A DNA stretch of 64,000 nt, from the NCBI RefSeq assembly GCF_001636845.1, contig NZ_LITT01000063.1:97325-161324 (forward strand), written 5' to 3'. Shown here piece by piece: positions 43,979 to 54,273 of the stretch (positions are counted from its first letter, which is position 1; each line of letters begins with the position of its first letter). This DNA is from Clostridium ljungdahlii (GTDB lineage Bacteria; Bacillota; Clostridia; Clostridiales; Clostridiaceae). Under the pieces are notes generated by a model, which saw only the letters and a program-made list of their open reading frames with translations, did not search any database and had not been told where the DNA came from. A program made the translations under genes and the position numbers.

Positions 43979-44566
43979 ATGATTAAAAAATTAACATTAG
44001 ATTCCGCATGTAGAAATTCCGTATACACTTTAAGAGATAAAATAAGTGATGAAATATATCCCGTTGTTAAATCAGGTAGAACTATCGTAATACTTTGTAT
44101 AGGAACAGATCGGTCTACTGGAGATAGTTTAGGTCCAATAGTAGGAGATAAATTGAAGTTTCTAATGAGGAATAAAGTTGAACTATATGGTAATTTGCAG
44201 TATCCAGTACATGCAAAAAATCTTAAAAATATTATAACTGAAATAAATTCTAAATACAACAAACCTTTTATAATAGCAATTGATGCTTGCCTTGGCACTA
44301 TTCAAGATGTAGGCAAAATAATAATAGAAACAAAGCCTCTTACCCCCGGATCTGCAATGAAAAAATCATTACCTCAAGTAGGAGATTTAAGTATAACAGG
44401 CATCGTAAATATCTGTGGAGCCATGGAATTTATGGTATTACAAAATACCCGATTGTTTACTGTTATGCAACTTGCAGATACAATTTCTAGAGGGTTATAT
44501 CATTCCATATTAAAGACTATAGGTGGTAAAAAGAATACAAGTTTTTTTCAAAATATAGAAGCTTAA
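43979..44566 (+). CDS. yyaC: Sporulation protein YyaC (DUF1256)
   Basis: A 195-residue protein of the YyaC family, related in fold to the germination protease GPR, with IVILCIGTDRSTGDSLGPIVGDKL near residues 35-60 and FIIAIDACLGTIQDVGKI-IIETKPLTPGSAMKKSLPQVGDLSITGIVN. The family is restricted to spore-forming Firmicutes and thought to be expressed in the forespore. This supports assignment of the window to a spore former. Strong TAGGAGG ribosome binding site. Confidence 0.93.
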   Translation: MIKKLTLDSACRNSVYTLRDKISDEIYPVVKSGRTIVILCIGTDRSTGDSLGPIVGDKLKFLMRNKVELYGNLQYPVHAKNLKNIITEINSKYNKPFIIAIDACLGTIQDVGKIIIETKPLTPGSAMKKSLPQVGDLSITGIVNICGAMEFMVLQNTRLFTVMQLADTISRGLYHSILKTIGGKKNTSFFQNIEA

Positions 44567-44579
44567 TGTTTTACTTATA

Positions 44580-44810
44580 CTAAAATACTCTATCCCTAAG
44601 TATATACTCTATTTCTTCTATATTCTTTTTTCCTAAATCAATTATTAGAATATCCTTATTTTTTATATTCAAATTTGCAAGTCCATCATCTTTTAGCTTG
44701 CAAATTATAACATCATATTTAGTATCTGAATCATCTGTTACTATTATATATCCTCTTTTTTGCAATTCATCACTTATATGACTTAGATTTTTAGTAACAT
44801 ATATTTTTAT
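44580..44810 (-). CDS. UPF0180 (YkuS-like) small protein with apparent AUA start
   Basis: The frame reads KIYVTKNLSHISDELQKRGYIIVTDD and continues to 44580, matching the UPF0180 family (YkuS, about 80 residues), whose members begin a few residues before this KIYV-like strand. No ATG, GTG or TTG lies before the conserved N-terminus; the only start fitting the AAGGAGG ribosome binding site (8-bp spacing) is ATA at 44810. A TTG at 44765 would drop 15 conserved residues. The ribosome binding site itself lies in one arm of a 21-bp inverted repeat. Either translation starts at the rare AUA and is tightly limited, or a sequence error hides a normal start. Function of the family unknown. Confidence 0.65.
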   Translation of the reverse strand: MKIYVTKNLSHISDELQKRGYIIVTDDSDTKYDVIICKLKDDGLANLNIKNKDILIIDLGKKNIEEIEYILRDRVF

Positions 44811-44862
44811 ATAAAGAACCTCCTTAAAAGATAATTTTCCCTTAAGGAGGTTCTTTATGTAA
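44807..44862. repeat. 21-bp inverted repeat containing a ribosome binding site in each arm
   Basis: Arms 44807-44827 and 44842-44862 are complementary with one mismatch; the core AAAGAACCTCCTTAA / TTAAGGAGGTTCTTT is perfect over 15 bp. Read outward on either strand each arm carries AAGGAGGTTCTTTAT. It lies between the DUF4446 and UPF0180 genes and may be both a terminator for the former and a translation-blocking hairpin for the latter. Confidence 0.8.
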
Positions 44863-44866
44863 GTTA

Positions 44867-45370
44867 TTATATTTTCTTATTTACACATTCTTCTAAAACT
44901 TGCTTTTCTTCTTGAGATAACTCATATCTTGACATTCCGCTATCAATAGGTTTTGCATAAGTAGTACTCTCATCTCTTCCATATATTCCTGTAATTATTA
45001 CACCATCATTTTTCCCATCTAGCAGTGCAATTGAAAAACTCAAGTCACTTCCTACATCCTCAAAAGCCCTGTATCTTATAATGGATATTTTTTGAATGCA
45101 GTCCTTTATTTTTAAATTTAAGCTATTGTAAAGTTCTTTCATGTCTTTAGATTGTTCTTTTACATCATCTATATTATCTAAGTAACCTACAATAAGTTCT
45201 TCTAAATTTTTATTGTTTGAACCTCTCATGATTTTTCTATATCTTTTTTCCAATCTGCTTAAAGATGTAAAAATCACCATATTCATAATTAACAATATCA
45301 ATACTAATACAGCTAATCCAATTATAATATAAGGTTGTAAACTTCCTATTAAGCTAATAATGTTTTGCAT
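44867..45370 (-). CDS. DUF4446 family protein
   Basis: A 167-residue protein with one N-terminal transmembrane helix (about 14-34), a charged coiled-coil segment and a compact C-terminal domain containing RYRAFEDVGSDLSFSIALLDGKNDGVIITGIYGRDESTTYAKPI. This matches DUF4446, a family encoded next to parB in clostridia and bacilli. Function unknown. A parS site lies between it and parB. Confidence 0.9.
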   Translation of the reverse strand: MQNIISLIGSLQPYIIIGLAVLVLILLIMNMVIFTSLSRLEKRYRKIMRGSNNKNLEELIVGYLDNIDDVKEQSKDMKELYNSLNLKIKDCIQKISIIRYRAFEDVGSDLSFSIALLDGKNDGVIITGIYGRDESTTYAKPIDSGMSRYELSQEEKQVLEECVNKKI

Positions 45371-45391
45371 TTCTTTCTCCTTTCATAAAAA

Positions 45392-45407
45392 TGTTTCACA
45401 TGAAACA
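45392..45407. other. parS centromere-like site
   Basis: TGTTTCACATGAAACA differs at one base from the consensus parS palindrome TGTTTCACGTGAAACA. It is the reverse complement of the site at 47176-47191. Located between DUF4446 and parB about 9 kb from oriC, as expected for ParB loading. Confidence 0.88.
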
Positions 45408-45422
45408 TTTAAACAAGACTTA

Positions 45423-46283
45423 TCAAATTTTTAGTATATCTAATATTCTCTGCAAATCTTCTTGAGAATAATATTCTATTTGTATTTTTCCTTTATTCTT
45501 TTTATCCATTAGTGAAACCTTAGTGCCAAATAAATCTTCTAGCTTTTCTCTTATATCTACATAATAGGGATTTGCTTTTTTTATATTATCATTCTTAGCT
45601 GCCTTACTAGAATTTAGATTTTTAATAATTTTTTCTATATCTCTAACTGTTCGATTTTCATCTATTACATTTTGTGCTAATTTATATTGTAGTTCTCCAT
45701 CGTCCACACCTAAGAGTGCTCTACCATGGCCTTCTGTAATAACTCCATCTATTATATATTCTTGAACTCTGCTGTCTAAATTCAAAAGTCTCATACAATT
45801 AGTAATTGCAGTCCTAGATTTACCTATCTTTACACTCAATTCTTCTTGAGTTAAATTAAAATCATTAATTAATCTCTTATAAGCTAAAGCCTCTTCTATT
45901 GGATTTAAATCTTGTCTCTGTATATTTTCTATAAGGGAAATTTCTAGAATTTCCTTATCAGATAAATTCATTATGATTGCAGGCACTTCTTTAATATTAG
46001 CTAATTTTGCAGCTCTCCATCTTCTCTCACCTGCAACTATGCTATATGCATCATCTCCTGTTTTATTAAGTATAAGTGGTTGTATTATACCATGCTCTTG
46101 TATTGATTGAGAAAGTTGTAATATTTTTTGTTCATCAAAGTTTTTCCTAGGCTGAGTTTTATTTGCACTTATTAAGTCAATATCAATAAGTATTGTATCC
46201 TTTTTACTTTCTGCATTCTCTTCTAATGCATTTTCAGGTATCAATGCTCTAAGTCCTTTACCTAATCCATATTTTTTATTCAA
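45423..46283 (-). CDS. parB: Chromosome partitioning protein ParB (Spo0J)
   Basis: CTP-dependent clamp that loads at parS and organises the origin region. The 286-residue protein begins KKYGLGKGLRALIPE and has the CTPase/nuclease-like N-terminal domain (PRKNFDEQKILQLSQSIQEHGIIQPLI, VAGERRWRAAKLA), the central helix-turn-helix (SVKIGKSRTAITNCMRLL) and a C-terminal dimerisation domain. It follows parA by 7 bp. Two parS-like sites flank the pair. Confidence 0.96.
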   Translation of the reverse strand: MNKKYGLGKGLRALIPENALEENAESKKDTILIDIDLISANKTQPRKNFDEQKILQLSQSIQEHGIIQPLILNKTGDDAYSIVAGERRWRAAKLANIKEVPAIIMNLSDKEILEISLIENIQRQDLNPIEEALAYKRLINDFNLTQEELSVKIGKSRTAITNCMRLLNLDSRVQEYIIDGVITEGHGRALLGVDDGELQYKLAQNVIDENRTVRDIEKIIKNLNSSKAAKNDNIKKANPYYVDIREKLEDLFGTKVSLMDKKNKGKIQIEYYSQEDLQRILDILKI

Positions 46284-46290
46284 ACCTCAC

Positions 46291-47058
46291 TCACTCCTTT
46301 TGCCTATGCAAAAATTCTTTAGTTAATCTTTCATAAGCTTTAGCACCTTTACATTTATCATCATAAAGTACTATAGGTAGTCCAAAACTAGGAGCTTCAG
46401 CTAATCTTATATTTCTAGGTATGGTACTTTTATATACTTTATCTTTAAAATATTTTTTTACTTCTGAAATCACTTGAGTAGACAGATTAGTTCTCCCATC
46501 ACACATACTCATAATAACCCCTTCAATTTTTAAATTTCTATTTAAGGATTCTGTTATCAATTGTACTGTGTTGACTAGTTGTCCAACACCTTCCAAAGCA
46601 TAAAATTCGCATTGGATAGGTATAATCACACTATTTGATGCTGTAAGTGCGTTTACAGTCAAAAGTCCCAAGGACGGAGGACAATCTATAAATATAAAAT
46701 CAAATTTAGCTTTTAGCTTTTTTAGACTATTCTTTAATATATTTTCTCTATTTTCTTTATTTATTAATTCCACTTCAGCTCCAGCTAGTTCTATAGTTGA
46801 TGGGACTATAGAAAAATTATCTATTAACTCACATTTTTTTATAACATTATCTATTTCAACATCTGAAGTTAATATATCATATATAGAAGCTTCTAAATTT
46901 TCCTTATCAATTCCCAATCCGCTAGTAGTATTACCTTGAGGATCAATATCTATATTCAATATTTTATATCCTTGCATAGCCAAATAAGCACTTAAATTGA
47001 TACAAGTAGTAGTTTTACCAACCCCACCCTTTTGATTAAATATGGATATTACCTTCAT
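46291..47058 (-). CDS. parA: Chromosome partitioning ATPase ParA (Soj)
   Basis: A 255-residue Walker-type ATPase with the deviant Walker A FNQKGGVGKTTTCIN near the N-terminus, IDIDPQGNTTSGLG, FIFIDCPPSLG and a C-terminal helix. Works with ParB to segregate the origin and, in Bacillus, regulates DnaA. Same operon as parB. Confidence 0.97.
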   Translation of the reverse strand: MKVISIFNQKGGVGKTTTCINLSAYLAMQGYKILNIDIDPQGNTTSGLGIDKENLEASIYDILTSDVEIDNVIKKCELIDNFSIVPSTIELAGAEVELINKENRENILKNSLKKLKAKFDFIFIDCPPSLGLLTVNALTASNSVIIPIQCEFYALEGVGQLVNTVQLITESLNRNLKIEGVIMSMCDGRTNLSTQVISEVKKYFKDKVYKSTIPRNIRLAEAPSFGLPIVLYDDKCKGAKAYERLTKEFLHRQKE

Positions 47059-47175
47059 TTAAATTTCCTCCTTCCAGCTTTATATATTCATCTTTTCTAA
47101 TTATATATTTTTATTTAAAATAATAAAAGAGTTTTTATTATTAATTAACATTTAAATTTCTATAAAAAAATAAAA

Positions 47176-47191
47176 TGTTTCATGTGAAACA
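47176..47191. other. parS centromere-like site within a terminator-like hairpin
   Basis: TGTTTCATGTGAAACA, one base from consensus parS, flanked by AAAATAAAA and TTTTATTTTTT so that the whole also forms a terminator-like hairpin for the noc-like gene upstream on the minus strand. Confidence 0.85.
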
Positions 47192-47193
47192 TT

Positions 47194-47967
47194 TTATTTT
47201 TTAGGAATAGTAATTATAATCTGAACCTCTTCGTCTGAATCCTCCGAAGTATACTTTGCATTCAGCCCATATTTATCAAAAATCTGCTTAATTGTATTTA
47301 TATATACTTTAGGAGAAAATATTCCTTTTATTTTCTTTCTTTTATTTTTTTTATTACTAGTGAGCTTGTCTAATTCTTTATTAATAAGCTCTTCCGTTTT
47401 TTTTACATTCAAAGATTTCTTAATTACAATTTTTAATATTTTTTTCTGAATCTCTAATGTTGGAAGTTTTAATAAAGCTCTTGCATGCCTTTCAGTTAAA
47501 TTATTCTCTAGTAACATAATTCTAATTTCTTTATCAAGTCTAAGAAGTCTAATTTTATTTGCAATAGTAGATTGTTTTTTTCCTATAGTTTCAGCTAGTT
47601 TCTCTTGAGTATAAGAATGATCCTTTATTAAATTATAATATGCTTCTGCTTCTTCTAAAAAATTCAAATTTTCCCTCTGCAAATTTTCTAAAAGTGCAAT
47701 TGCAGCAGATTCTTTATCACTTATATCTACTATTATTACAGGGACTTCAGTAAGCCCTGCTTTTTTTGCTGCTCGCAGTCTTCTTTCCCCAGCAACTAAT
47801 TCGTACTTATTTTCACCTAATTTTCTTACTGACAGTGGTTGAACTATTCCATATGAACTTATAGATTGAGCTAACTCTTCTAAACTTTCTTCATTAAAAT
47901 ATTTTCTTGGTTGATATACATTAGGTAAAATTAAATCTACGGGTATATAATTAACGTTCTTTTGCAT
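47194..47967 (-). CDS. noc: ParB-family protein, Noc-like
   Basis: A second ParB homologue of 257 residues, with YIPVDLILPNVYQPRKYFNEESLEELAQSISSYGIVQPL, VAGERRLRAAKKA, a helix-turn-helix region (LAETIGKKQSTIANKIRLL) and a basic linker (TSNKKNKRKKIKG). Its place next to rsmG, away from parA, is that of the nucleoid occlusion protein Noc in Firmicutes. Noc prevents septation over the nucleoid by binding dispersed NBS sites and the membrane; an amphipathic N-terminal helix is not obvious here. Noc identity rests on position, not on binding specificity. Confidence 0.8.
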   Translation of the reverse strand: MQKNVNYIPVDLILPNVYQPRKYFNEESLEELAQSISSYGIVQPLSVRKLGENKYELVAGERRLRAAKKAGLTEVPVIIVDISDKESAAIALLENLQRENLNFLEEAEAYYNLIKDHSYTQEKLAETIGKKQSTIANKIRLLRLDKEIRIMLLENNLTERHARALLKLPTLEIQKKILKIVIKKSLNVKKTEELINKELDKLTSNKKNKRKKIKGIFSPKVYINTIKQIFDKYGLNAKYTSEDSDEEVQIIITIPKK

Positions 47968-48066
47968 ATTTAACCATCCCTCTTATGTTTCCTATTGTTA
48001 ACATTTCTTCACCGTTTTATAAAATCCTTCTAATTTATATAATTTTTATCCGACAAATTATTGCAT

Positions 48067-48780
48067 TTATTTTAGTGGCTTTTTAGAAACTATACCTGCC
48101 TTTCTTGGATACATATTTGGTGTTCTCTTAACTTTTTTTATTACGACTAAATTATGATTAAGATCATCATTTTCTATTCTTATTATATCCTCTATTTTCC
48201 CACCTAAAATACTAACAGCTTTTTTACTTTCCTTAATCTCATCCTCAACAGATGGACCTTTCATAGCCACAAAATATCCACCTAATTTTATATAAGGAAT
48301 ACAAAACTCACTTAGAACAGTTAAATTTGCTACTGCCCTTGAAACTGCTGCATCAAATTTTTCTCTATACTCAATATCTTTAGAAAAATCTTCTGCTCTT
48401 CCGTGTATACATTTTATATCATTTAATTCAATATCTGATATAACTTGATTCAGAAAGTTTATCCTCTTATTTAATGAATCTAAAAGTACTACTTTTATTT
48501 GAGGATTAACTATCTTCATAGGTATACCCGGGAATCCAGCTCCTGTTCCTATATCTATAACATTAGAAATATCTCTTAATGGTGAAAATTTAAATATTTT
48601 TACACAATCTATAAAGTGTTTTTTTATTATATCTTCATCTTCTACTATAGTAGTAAGATTAATTTTGTTGTTCCAAAATTTTAATATATCCTTATATTTT
48701 ATAAATTTATTATACTTTTCTTCATCAAATTCTAGTCCTACATCTTTACATGCAGTATCTATAATTTTAAAATATTGCAT
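48067..48780 (-). CDS. rsmG: 16S rRNA (guanine527-N7)-methyltransferase
   Basis: A 237-residue SAM-dependent methyltransferase with [37 protein letters not shown] (SAM site) and the [15 protein letters not shown] motif. Also known as GidB. It is placed between mnmG and the noc-like gene, the standard origin-region order. Confidence 0.96.
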   Translation of the reverse strand: MQYFKIIDTACKDVGLEFDEEKYNKFIKYKDILKFWNNKINLTTIVEDEDIIKKHFIDCVKIFKFSPLRDISNVIDIGTGAGFPGIPMKIVNPQIKVVLLDSLNKRINFLNQVISDIELNDIKCIHGRAEDFSKDIEYREKFDAAVSRAVANLTVLSEFCIPYIKLGGYFVAMKGPSVEDEIKESKKAVSILGGKIEDIIRIENDDLNHNLVVIKKVKRTPNMYPRKAGIVSKKPLK

Positions 48781-48805
48781 ATTTAGTTCTCCAATCTACC
48801 TTCAT

Positions 48806-50692
48806 TTACAGATCCTTATCTCTATATTTTTTCTCCATATAAATTAGTAAAACAGAAATATCTGCTGGAGAAACTCCTGAAATTCTAGAAGCCTGACCTA
48901 TACTCATAGGTCTTATCTTTTTTAATTTTTGGGTAGCTTCTATTCTCAATCCATTTATCTTATCATAGTCTATGTCTTCAGGTATAATTTTATTTTCAAA
49001 TTTTTTAAATTGACTTACTTGTTCTAATTGTTTCTCAATATACCCCTCGTATTTGGAAATAATGTTAACTTCTTCTTGAATATCTTCCCCAAGCTCTGGT
49101 CTATCTACATCAAGTGGTTGTACCTTAAAATAGTCAAGCTCTGGTCTTTTAATAAGCTCATACAAACTTGTAGTTTTCTTCAATTCAGAAGAACCTATAG
49201 AACTTAAGAAATCAACTACTTCTTTTTTAGGCGTTATGTGAATATCTTTTATTCTTTCAACTTCTTTCTCAATGTTACTTTTTCTTTTTAAATATTTTTC
49301 ATATCTTTCTTCGCTAACAAGTCCTATTTTATGTCCAAGTTCCGTAAGTCTCAAATCTGCATTATCTTGTCTCAGTATTAGCCTATACTCTGCTCGTGAC
49401 GTCATCATTCTGTAAGGCTCCTGAGTTCCCTTTGTAACTAAGTCATCCACTAAAACACCTATATATCCATCTGATCTCTTTAAAATAAGAGGTAGATTGC
49501 CTTGTGATTTAAGAGCAGCATTTATACCTGCAATTATTCCCTGAGAAGCAGCTTCCTCATATCCTGAACTTCCATTTAGTTGACCTGCACCAAACAATCC
49601 TTCAACTTTTTTAAATTCCAGTGAAAGTTTTAGTTGTGTTGGATTTATACAATCATATTCAATAGCATAACCTGTTCTTAAAAACTCTACATTTTCAAGT
49701 CCAGCTATAGTTCTATACATAGCAATCTGCACATCTTCTGGCATAGAAGTAGATGCCCCATCTACATATAGTTCGTCCGTATTTTCACCTTCAGGCTCTA
49801 TAAATATCTGATGCTTTTCCTTGTCTGGAAATCTCATTACTTTATCTTCTATTGAAGGACAGTACCTAGGACCTACAGATTTAATAGAACCATTATAAAG
49901 TGGAGATCTATTTATATTATCTCTTATTACTTTTAAAGTATTCTCTGTAGTATACGTTAAATAACAAGATATTTGACTTCTATCTAAATTTCCACTCATA
50001 AAAGAAAAAGGAACTATTTTCTTATCACCTGGTTGTTCTATCATTTTTGAAAAATCAACGCTTCGCTTATTTACCCTAGCTGGTGTACCAGTTTTAAACC
50101 TTCTAAGTTCTATACCAAGATCAAGCAAACTCTGGGAAAGGTCATTAGCAGGCATAAATCCATTTGGTCCCGAATTATAACTTACGTCTCCTATGATAAC
50201 TTTACCCTTTAGATAAGTGCCTGTAGCCAAAACCACAGTTTTCGTTTCAAAATATGCTCCATTCTTAGTTAATACACCACATACTTTTCTGTTATCATCT
50301 GTCCTTATACTTAGTACTTCTATTTGTCTTAAAGACAAGTTACTTTGTTTTTCAAGTACCTCTTTCATTCTAATTGAATAGTTTTTCTTATCAGCCTGAG
50401 CCCTAAGTGAATGTACTGCTGGTCCTTTAGAAGTATTAAGCATTCTTGACTGTATAAAAGTATGATCAATATTTACACCCATCTCTCCACCTAAAGCATC
50501 TATTTCCCTTACTAAATGCCCTTTAGCAGTTCCACCAACATTAGGATTACAAGGCATAAATCCTACACTATCTAAATTCATTGTACACACTAAAGTCTTA
50601 CAACCCATTCTAGCAGCTGCAAGTCCTGCTTCACAACCTGCATGACCTGCTCCCACAACTATTACATCATATTTTTCTGAAAAATACTCCAA
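48806..50692 (-). CDS. mnmG: tRNA uridine-5-carboxymethylaminomethyl modification enzyme MnmG
   Basis: FAD-binding partner of MnmE that modifies U34 of certain tRNAs. The 628-residue protein has the dinucleotide-binding start [70 protein letters not shown] and the C-terminal helical region ([22 protein letters not shown]). Normal length. It follows mnmE by 11 bp. Confidence 0.98.
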   Translation of the reverse strand: MEYFSEKYDVIVVGAGHAGCEAGLAAARMGCKTLVCTMNLDSVGFMPCNPNVGGTAKGHLVREIDALGGEMGVNIDHTFIQSRMLNTSKGPAVHSLRAQADKKNYSIRMKEVLEKQSNLSLRQIEVLSIRTDDNRKVCGVLTKNGAYFETKTVVLATGTYLKGKVIIGDVSYNSGPNGFMPANDLSQSLLDLGIELRRFKTGTPARVNKRSVDFSKMIEQPGDKKIVPFSFMSGNLDRSQISCYLTYTTENTLKVIRDNINRSPLYNGSIKSVGPRYCPSIEDKVMRFPDKEKHQIFIEPEGENTDELYVDGASTSMPEDVQIAMYRTIAGLENVEFLRTGYAIEYDCINPTQLKLSLEFKKVEGLFGAGQLNGSSGYEEAASQGIIAGINAALKSQGNLPLILKRSDGYIGVLVDDLVTKGTQEPYRMMTSRAEYRLILRQDNADLRLTELGHKIGLVSEERYEKYLKRKSNIEKEVERIKDIHITPKKEVVDFLSSIGSSELKKTTSLYELIKRPELDYFKVQPLDVDRPELGEDIQEEVNIISKYEGYIEKQLEQVSQFKKFENKIIPEDIDYDKINGLRIEATQKLKKIRPMSIGQASRISGVSPADISVLLIYMEKKYRDKDL

Positions 50693-50703
50693 TTTTTAAC
50701 TAC

Positions 50704-52083
50704 CTACTTTCCTAAACAAAATTGTGAAAATATTTTATCAATTATATCTTCTTCTAAGGTGTCTCCAGTTATTTTCCCAAGATTATCCCATGCATTTCTT
50801 ATATCTATAGATGCCAAATCTATAGCAGATGTATTCTTTAATGCTTCTAAAGCTTCAATACAACTTTCCTTAGCTCTTATAAGTCCTTCCTTATGTCTAG
50901 CATTAGTTATAAATAAATCTCCTGGTTTAACCTCACCTTTAAAAAACAAGTCTTTAATACATGTTTTTATCTTATCCAATCCTTTACCTGTCTTTATTGA
51001 AGTTTTTATTATACAACTGGAATCCAAATTACAAATGTCGTCTAAATTTATTTTATCATTTATATCAATTTTATTTAATAGAATTATATATTTTTTATCT
51101 TTTATATAATTCATAATCTCTTTATCTTCATCATCCAATTCTTCACTTGAATCCAGCATTAATATGACTAAATCAGCTTCATCTATCTTTTGTTTAGATC
51201 TCTCTACACCAATTTTTTCTACCAAATCCTCTGTTTTCCTTATTCCTGCAGTATCAATTACCTTTATAGGAATTCCATCTATATTCATATATTCCTCTAT
51301 GACATCCCTTGTTGTACCTGGTACATCTGTAACTATTGCCCTATTTTCTCTAATTAAAGAATTTAAAAGTGAGGATTTACCTACATTAGGTTTTCCTACA
51401 ATTACTGTATTCAATCCATCTCTGACTATCTTACCTTCTTCTGCAGTGCTTAATATATGATTTATTTCGTCTAATATTTCCTGTAATCTCATGGAAACCT
51501 TCTCTGATGTCATTTCTTCTAAGTCTTCTTCAGGATAGTCCACTGTAGCTTCTATATGTGCAATTACCTCCAAAAGCTTTTCTCTAAGTGCGTTAATTTC
51601 TTTAGAAATCTTACCTGTAGATTGCTGTACAGCTGACTTCATCGAAAGTTCAGTTTTTGCTCTAATTATATCAATTACCGCTTCCGCCTGACTTAAATCT
51701 ATCCTTCCATTTAAAAATGCCCTCTTTGTAAACTCTCCTGGCTCTGCAATTCTAGCTCCAGATTTAATAACTTCCTCGAGTACTTTCTTAGTTGCCACAA
51801 CTCCACCGTGACAATTTATTTCAACTGTATCTTCTGAAGTATAACTTTTAGGGGATTTCATAAAACTAACAAGTACTTCATCTAGTAATTCACCACTACT
51901 TTTTTCTACTATATAACCATATCTCATAGAATAAGGTTTCATATTCATTAAATTTCTATTATTTTTTCCTTTAAATATACTATTAACTATTTTAAGTGAA
52001 TCACAGCCTGAAATCCTTATAATCGATATGCCACCTTCACCTAAAACAGTAGCTACAGCTGCTATTGTATCAAACTCTTTCAT
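50704..52083 (-). CDS. mnmE: tRNA modification GTPase MnmE
   Basis: A 459-residue protein with an N-terminal folate-binding domain ([22 protein letters not shown]), a helical domain and an inserted G domain: [30 protein letters not shown] and NKID. It ends FSQFCLGK, carrying the conserved C-terminal cysteine. Works with MnmG. Confidence 0.98.
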   Translation of the reverse strand: MKEFDTIAAVATVLGEGGISIIRISGCDSLKIVNSIFKGKNNRNLMNMKPYSMRYGYIVEKSSGELLDEVLVSFMKSPKSYTSEDTVEINCHGGVVATKKVLEEVIKSGARIAEPGEFTKRAFLNGRIDLSQAEAVIDIIRAKTELSMKSAVQQSTGKISKEINALREKLLEVIAHIEATVDYPEEDLEEMTSEKVSMRLQEILDEINHILSTAEEGKIVRDGLNTVIVGKPNVGKSSLLNSLIRENRAIVTDVPGTTRDVIEEYMNIDGIPIKVIDTAGIRKTEDLVEKIGVERSKQKIDEADLVILMLDSSEELDDEDKEIMNYIKDKKYIILLNKIDINDKINLDDICNLDSSCIIKTSIKTGKGLDKIKTCIKDLFFKGEVKPGDLFITNARHKEGLIRAKESCIEALEALKNTSAIDLASIDIRNAWDNLGKITGDTLEEDIIDKIFSQFCLGK

Positions 52084-52215
52084 TATTTCACTTCCTCAAA
52101 ATATAATTTATAAGTATACTTCTACACATAAAATAATCTACATCTAGCTAATGTCTAAAATTATTATGGGAAAAATAATTATTTTGTATCTCCCATTTAT
52201 TTTTCTAAATGTAAA

Positions 52216-52239
52216 AAAGAAAGCCTTTAGGCTTTCTTT
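52216..52239 (-). terminator. Terminator overlapping the 3' end of jag
   Basis: AAAGAAAGCC-TTTA-GGCTTTCTTT, a perfect 10-bp stem followed on the minus strand by six T residues. The ascending arm includes the last codons of jag. Confidence 0.9.
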
Positions 52240-52853
52240 AAATCCACTACAACTCTTCTAAAGGGTTCCTGACCTTCGCTATATGTATTCACATAAATAT
52301 TATTTTGAAGGGCAGAATGAATTATTCTTCTCTCGTAAGGATTCATTGGTTCTAACTTAATTATTCTACCTGTCCTCTTAACCTTTTCAGCTACTCTTCT
52401 AGCAAGTCTCTTTAGTGTTTCTTCTCTTTTAAATCTATAATTTTCTGTGTCTAAAACAACTCTCTTATATTCTGTATCATGATTTTTATTTATTACAAGA
52501 CTTACAAGATACTGAAGTGCATCTAACGTTTCTCCCCTATATCCTATAAGTATTCCCATTTCTTGACCAGTTAAATACATTTTTATGCCATTTTTGTCTT
52601 CTTTTATTTCTATTTCAGCCTCTACCTTAATTTTATCTAAAATACTTTTCAAAAATGTTTTAGCTTCATTTATATAATCTCTCTTAACCGTAACTCTTAT
52701 TTTGGCTGGCCTCGTTCCTATAATATTAAAAAAACCTTTATTGCCTTCATCTAAAACTTCCATTTCCACTTTATCTTCTTCAACTTTTAATTCAGAAAGT
52801 GCAGTTTTAAATGCATCCTCTACTGTCTTCCCAGTCGTTTCTATAAAATCCAT
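52227..52853 (-). CDS. jag: RNA-binding protein Jag (KhpB/EloR)
   Basis: A 208-residue protein with an N-terminal Jag domain (FIETTGKTVEDAFKTALSELKV), a KH-II domain with the GYRGETLDALQYLVSLV GxxG loop and a C-terminal R3H domain (MNPYERRIIHSALQ). In other Firmicutes it binds RNA with KhpA and affects cell elongation. Encoded 16 bp after yidC, as in most relatives. Confidence 0.95.
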   Translation of the reverse strand: MDFIETTGKTVEDAFKTALSELKVEEDKVEMEVLDEGNKGFFNIIGTRPAKIRVTVKRDYINEAKTFLKSILDKIKVEAEIEIKEDKNGIKMYLTGQEMGILIGYRGETLDALQYLVSLVINKNHDTEYKRVVLDTENYRFKREETLKRLARRVAEKVKRTGRIIKLEPMNPYERRIIHSALQNNIYVNTYSEGQEPFRRVVVDLKKA

Positions 52854-52869
52854 AACACATGGCCACCCC

Positions 52870-53526
52870 CTAAGCCTTAATATTTCCTTTTTTCATTTCA
52901 ATCTTTTTCAAAACAACAGTTTGTGCTATTTGAATTAAATTACTAACAACCCAATAAAGTACTAAAGCTGCTTTAAACTTTATACTCATAAATACCATAA
53001 CTGCAGACATTCCTATATTCATATTCTTTGACTGCTTTGCTTGTTCGCTATTACCTGACATCATTAGATATCCTGATAAGAAAGTAGTTATGCCAGATAA
53101 AATAGCAAGGAATATATCCGTTTTAGCTAAATCTTTTATCCACAAAAAACTAACGCCATTTATTCCTGATAGATTGTTAAAAACATAATAGAGAGCTATT
53201 AGAATAGGCCATTGAATTAGAAGCGGTAAACATCCACTAAAAGGACTTGCTCCTTTTTCTTTATATAATTTCATCATTTCTTGCTGTGCTTTCTGAGGAT
53301 CTTTTTTATATTTCTCTTGTAGCTTTTTTACTTCTGGCTGAATTTCATTCATTATAAGTGAAGATCTTGCTTGTTTTATACCTAGTGGAAGTATTATAAT
53401 TCTAATTATTATAGTCATTAAAATTATTGCGATACCATAAGACACATTCTGATTAGGTATGACGGAAGTTACACTATGATGTAAAAACTCAAAAAACTGA
53501 ACAAAAGCATTATTTAGATATTGCAA
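52870..53526 (-). CDS. yidC: Membrane protein insertase YidC
   Basis: A 218-residue insertase of the short Gram-positive type. SYGIAIILMTIIIRIIILPLGIKQARSSLIMNEIQPEVKKLQEKYKKDPQKAQQEMMKLYKEKGASPFSGCLPLLIQWPILIALYYVF gives the hydrophilic-groove arginine (in IIIRIIILP) and cytoplasmic hairpin. Five membrane helices are visible. No lipobox cysteine at the N-terminus, unlike Bacillus SpoIIIJ. Confidence 0.95.
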   Translation of the reverse strand: MQYLNNAFVQFFEFLHHSVTSVIPNQNVSYGIAIILMTIIIRIIILPLGIKQARSSLIMNEIQPEVKKLQEKYKKDPQKAQQEMMKLYKEKGASPFSGCLPLLIQWPILIALYYVFNNLSGINGVSFLWIKDLAKTDIFLAILSGITTFLSGYLMMSGNSEQAKQSKNMNIGMSAVMVFMSIKFKAALVLYWVVSNLIQIAQTVVLKKIEMKKGNIKA

Positions 53527-53546
53527 AATACTAAACCTCCCGAAAT

Positions 53547-53756
53547 TTATTTAACTGGGTCATATCCTCCCTTGCAAAATGGATTACACCTCAATATTCT
53601 CTTTATAGACATAAATCCACCTTTTATAGTACCATATTTTTGCAATGCTTCTACTGTATACTGTGAACAAGTAGGGTAAAATCTACAACATGGACCCTTC
53701 AAAGGTGATATATATTTCATATACAATTTAACTAAAAAAATTAAAAATTTTTTCAT
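53547..53756 (-). CDS. yidD: Membrane protein insertion efficiency factor YidD
   Basis: A 69-residue protein with [58 protein letters not shown], the complete YidD signature including the conserved cysteines. Its start overlaps the rnpA stop by 4 bp (ATGA), showing translational coupling. Confidence 0.97.
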   Translation of the reverse strand: MKKFLIFLVKLYMKYISPLKGPCCRFYPTCSQYTVEALQKYGTIKGGFMSIKRILRCNPFCKGGYDPVK

Positions 53757-54088
53757 TTATTATACAAACCTGCTTTTTTAATTAAATTTTTCATGGAATT
53801 CTCTATTTCTATATAACTTTTACCATTTGACAAATTCCTAGCTATAAATACTAAATCATATCCAACTTTTATGTCTTCAATATTCAACCTAAAATTCTCT
53901 TTGATTAATCGTTTAATTCTATTTCTAATAACACTCTTTCCTACCTTCTTACTCACTGATATACCTAATCTATTTATACCCTTTTTATTTCTGTAAATAT
54001 ATAATACTAATAGATTATTAGAAAAAGATTTTCCTCTTCTATACACAGCCCTAAATTCTGCATTCTTTTTTATTCTGTAAACATCCAT
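53753..54088 (-). CDS. rnpA: Ribonuclease P protein component
   Basis: A 111-residue basic protein that binds the RNase P RNA. It has [27 protein letters not shown] and the RNR motif [21 protein letters not shown]. The ATG at 54088 is preferred with its AAGGAG ribosome binding site; a longer frame to 54127 adds a Cys/Lys-rich stretch not found in the family. Confidence 0.96.
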   Translation of the reverse strand: MDVYRIKKNAEFRAVYRRGKSFSNNLLVLYIYRNKKGINRLGISVSKKVGKSVIRNRIKRLIKENFRLNIEDIKVGYDLVFIARNLSNGKSYIEIENSMKNLIKKAGLYNK

Positions 54089-54138
54089 ATGTTTTGCTCC
54101 TTTTTTCTGCTTGCAGAAAAAGGCCACAAAAGCGGCCC

Positions 54139-54273
54139 TTATGCTGTTAATCTCTTTCTACCTTTTTGTCTTCTTCTTCTAATAACATTTCTTCCTGACA
54201 AAGTTCTCATTCTTTTTCTAAAGCCATGCTCTCTTTTTCTTTGTTTCTTTTTTGGTTGATAAGTCATCCACAT
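54139..54273 (-). CDS. rpmH: 50S ribosomal protein L34
   Basis: A 44-residue highly basic protein ending [25 protein letters not shown], the L34 signature. Starting at the ATG at 54273 (MWMTYQPKK) gives the usual 44 residues and the better distance to AAAGGAG; the internal ATG at 54267 would give 42. It is the first gene leftward of oriC. Confidence 0.95.
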   Translation of the reverse strand: MWMTYQPKKKQRKREHGFRKRMRTLSGRNVIRRRRQKGRKRLTA

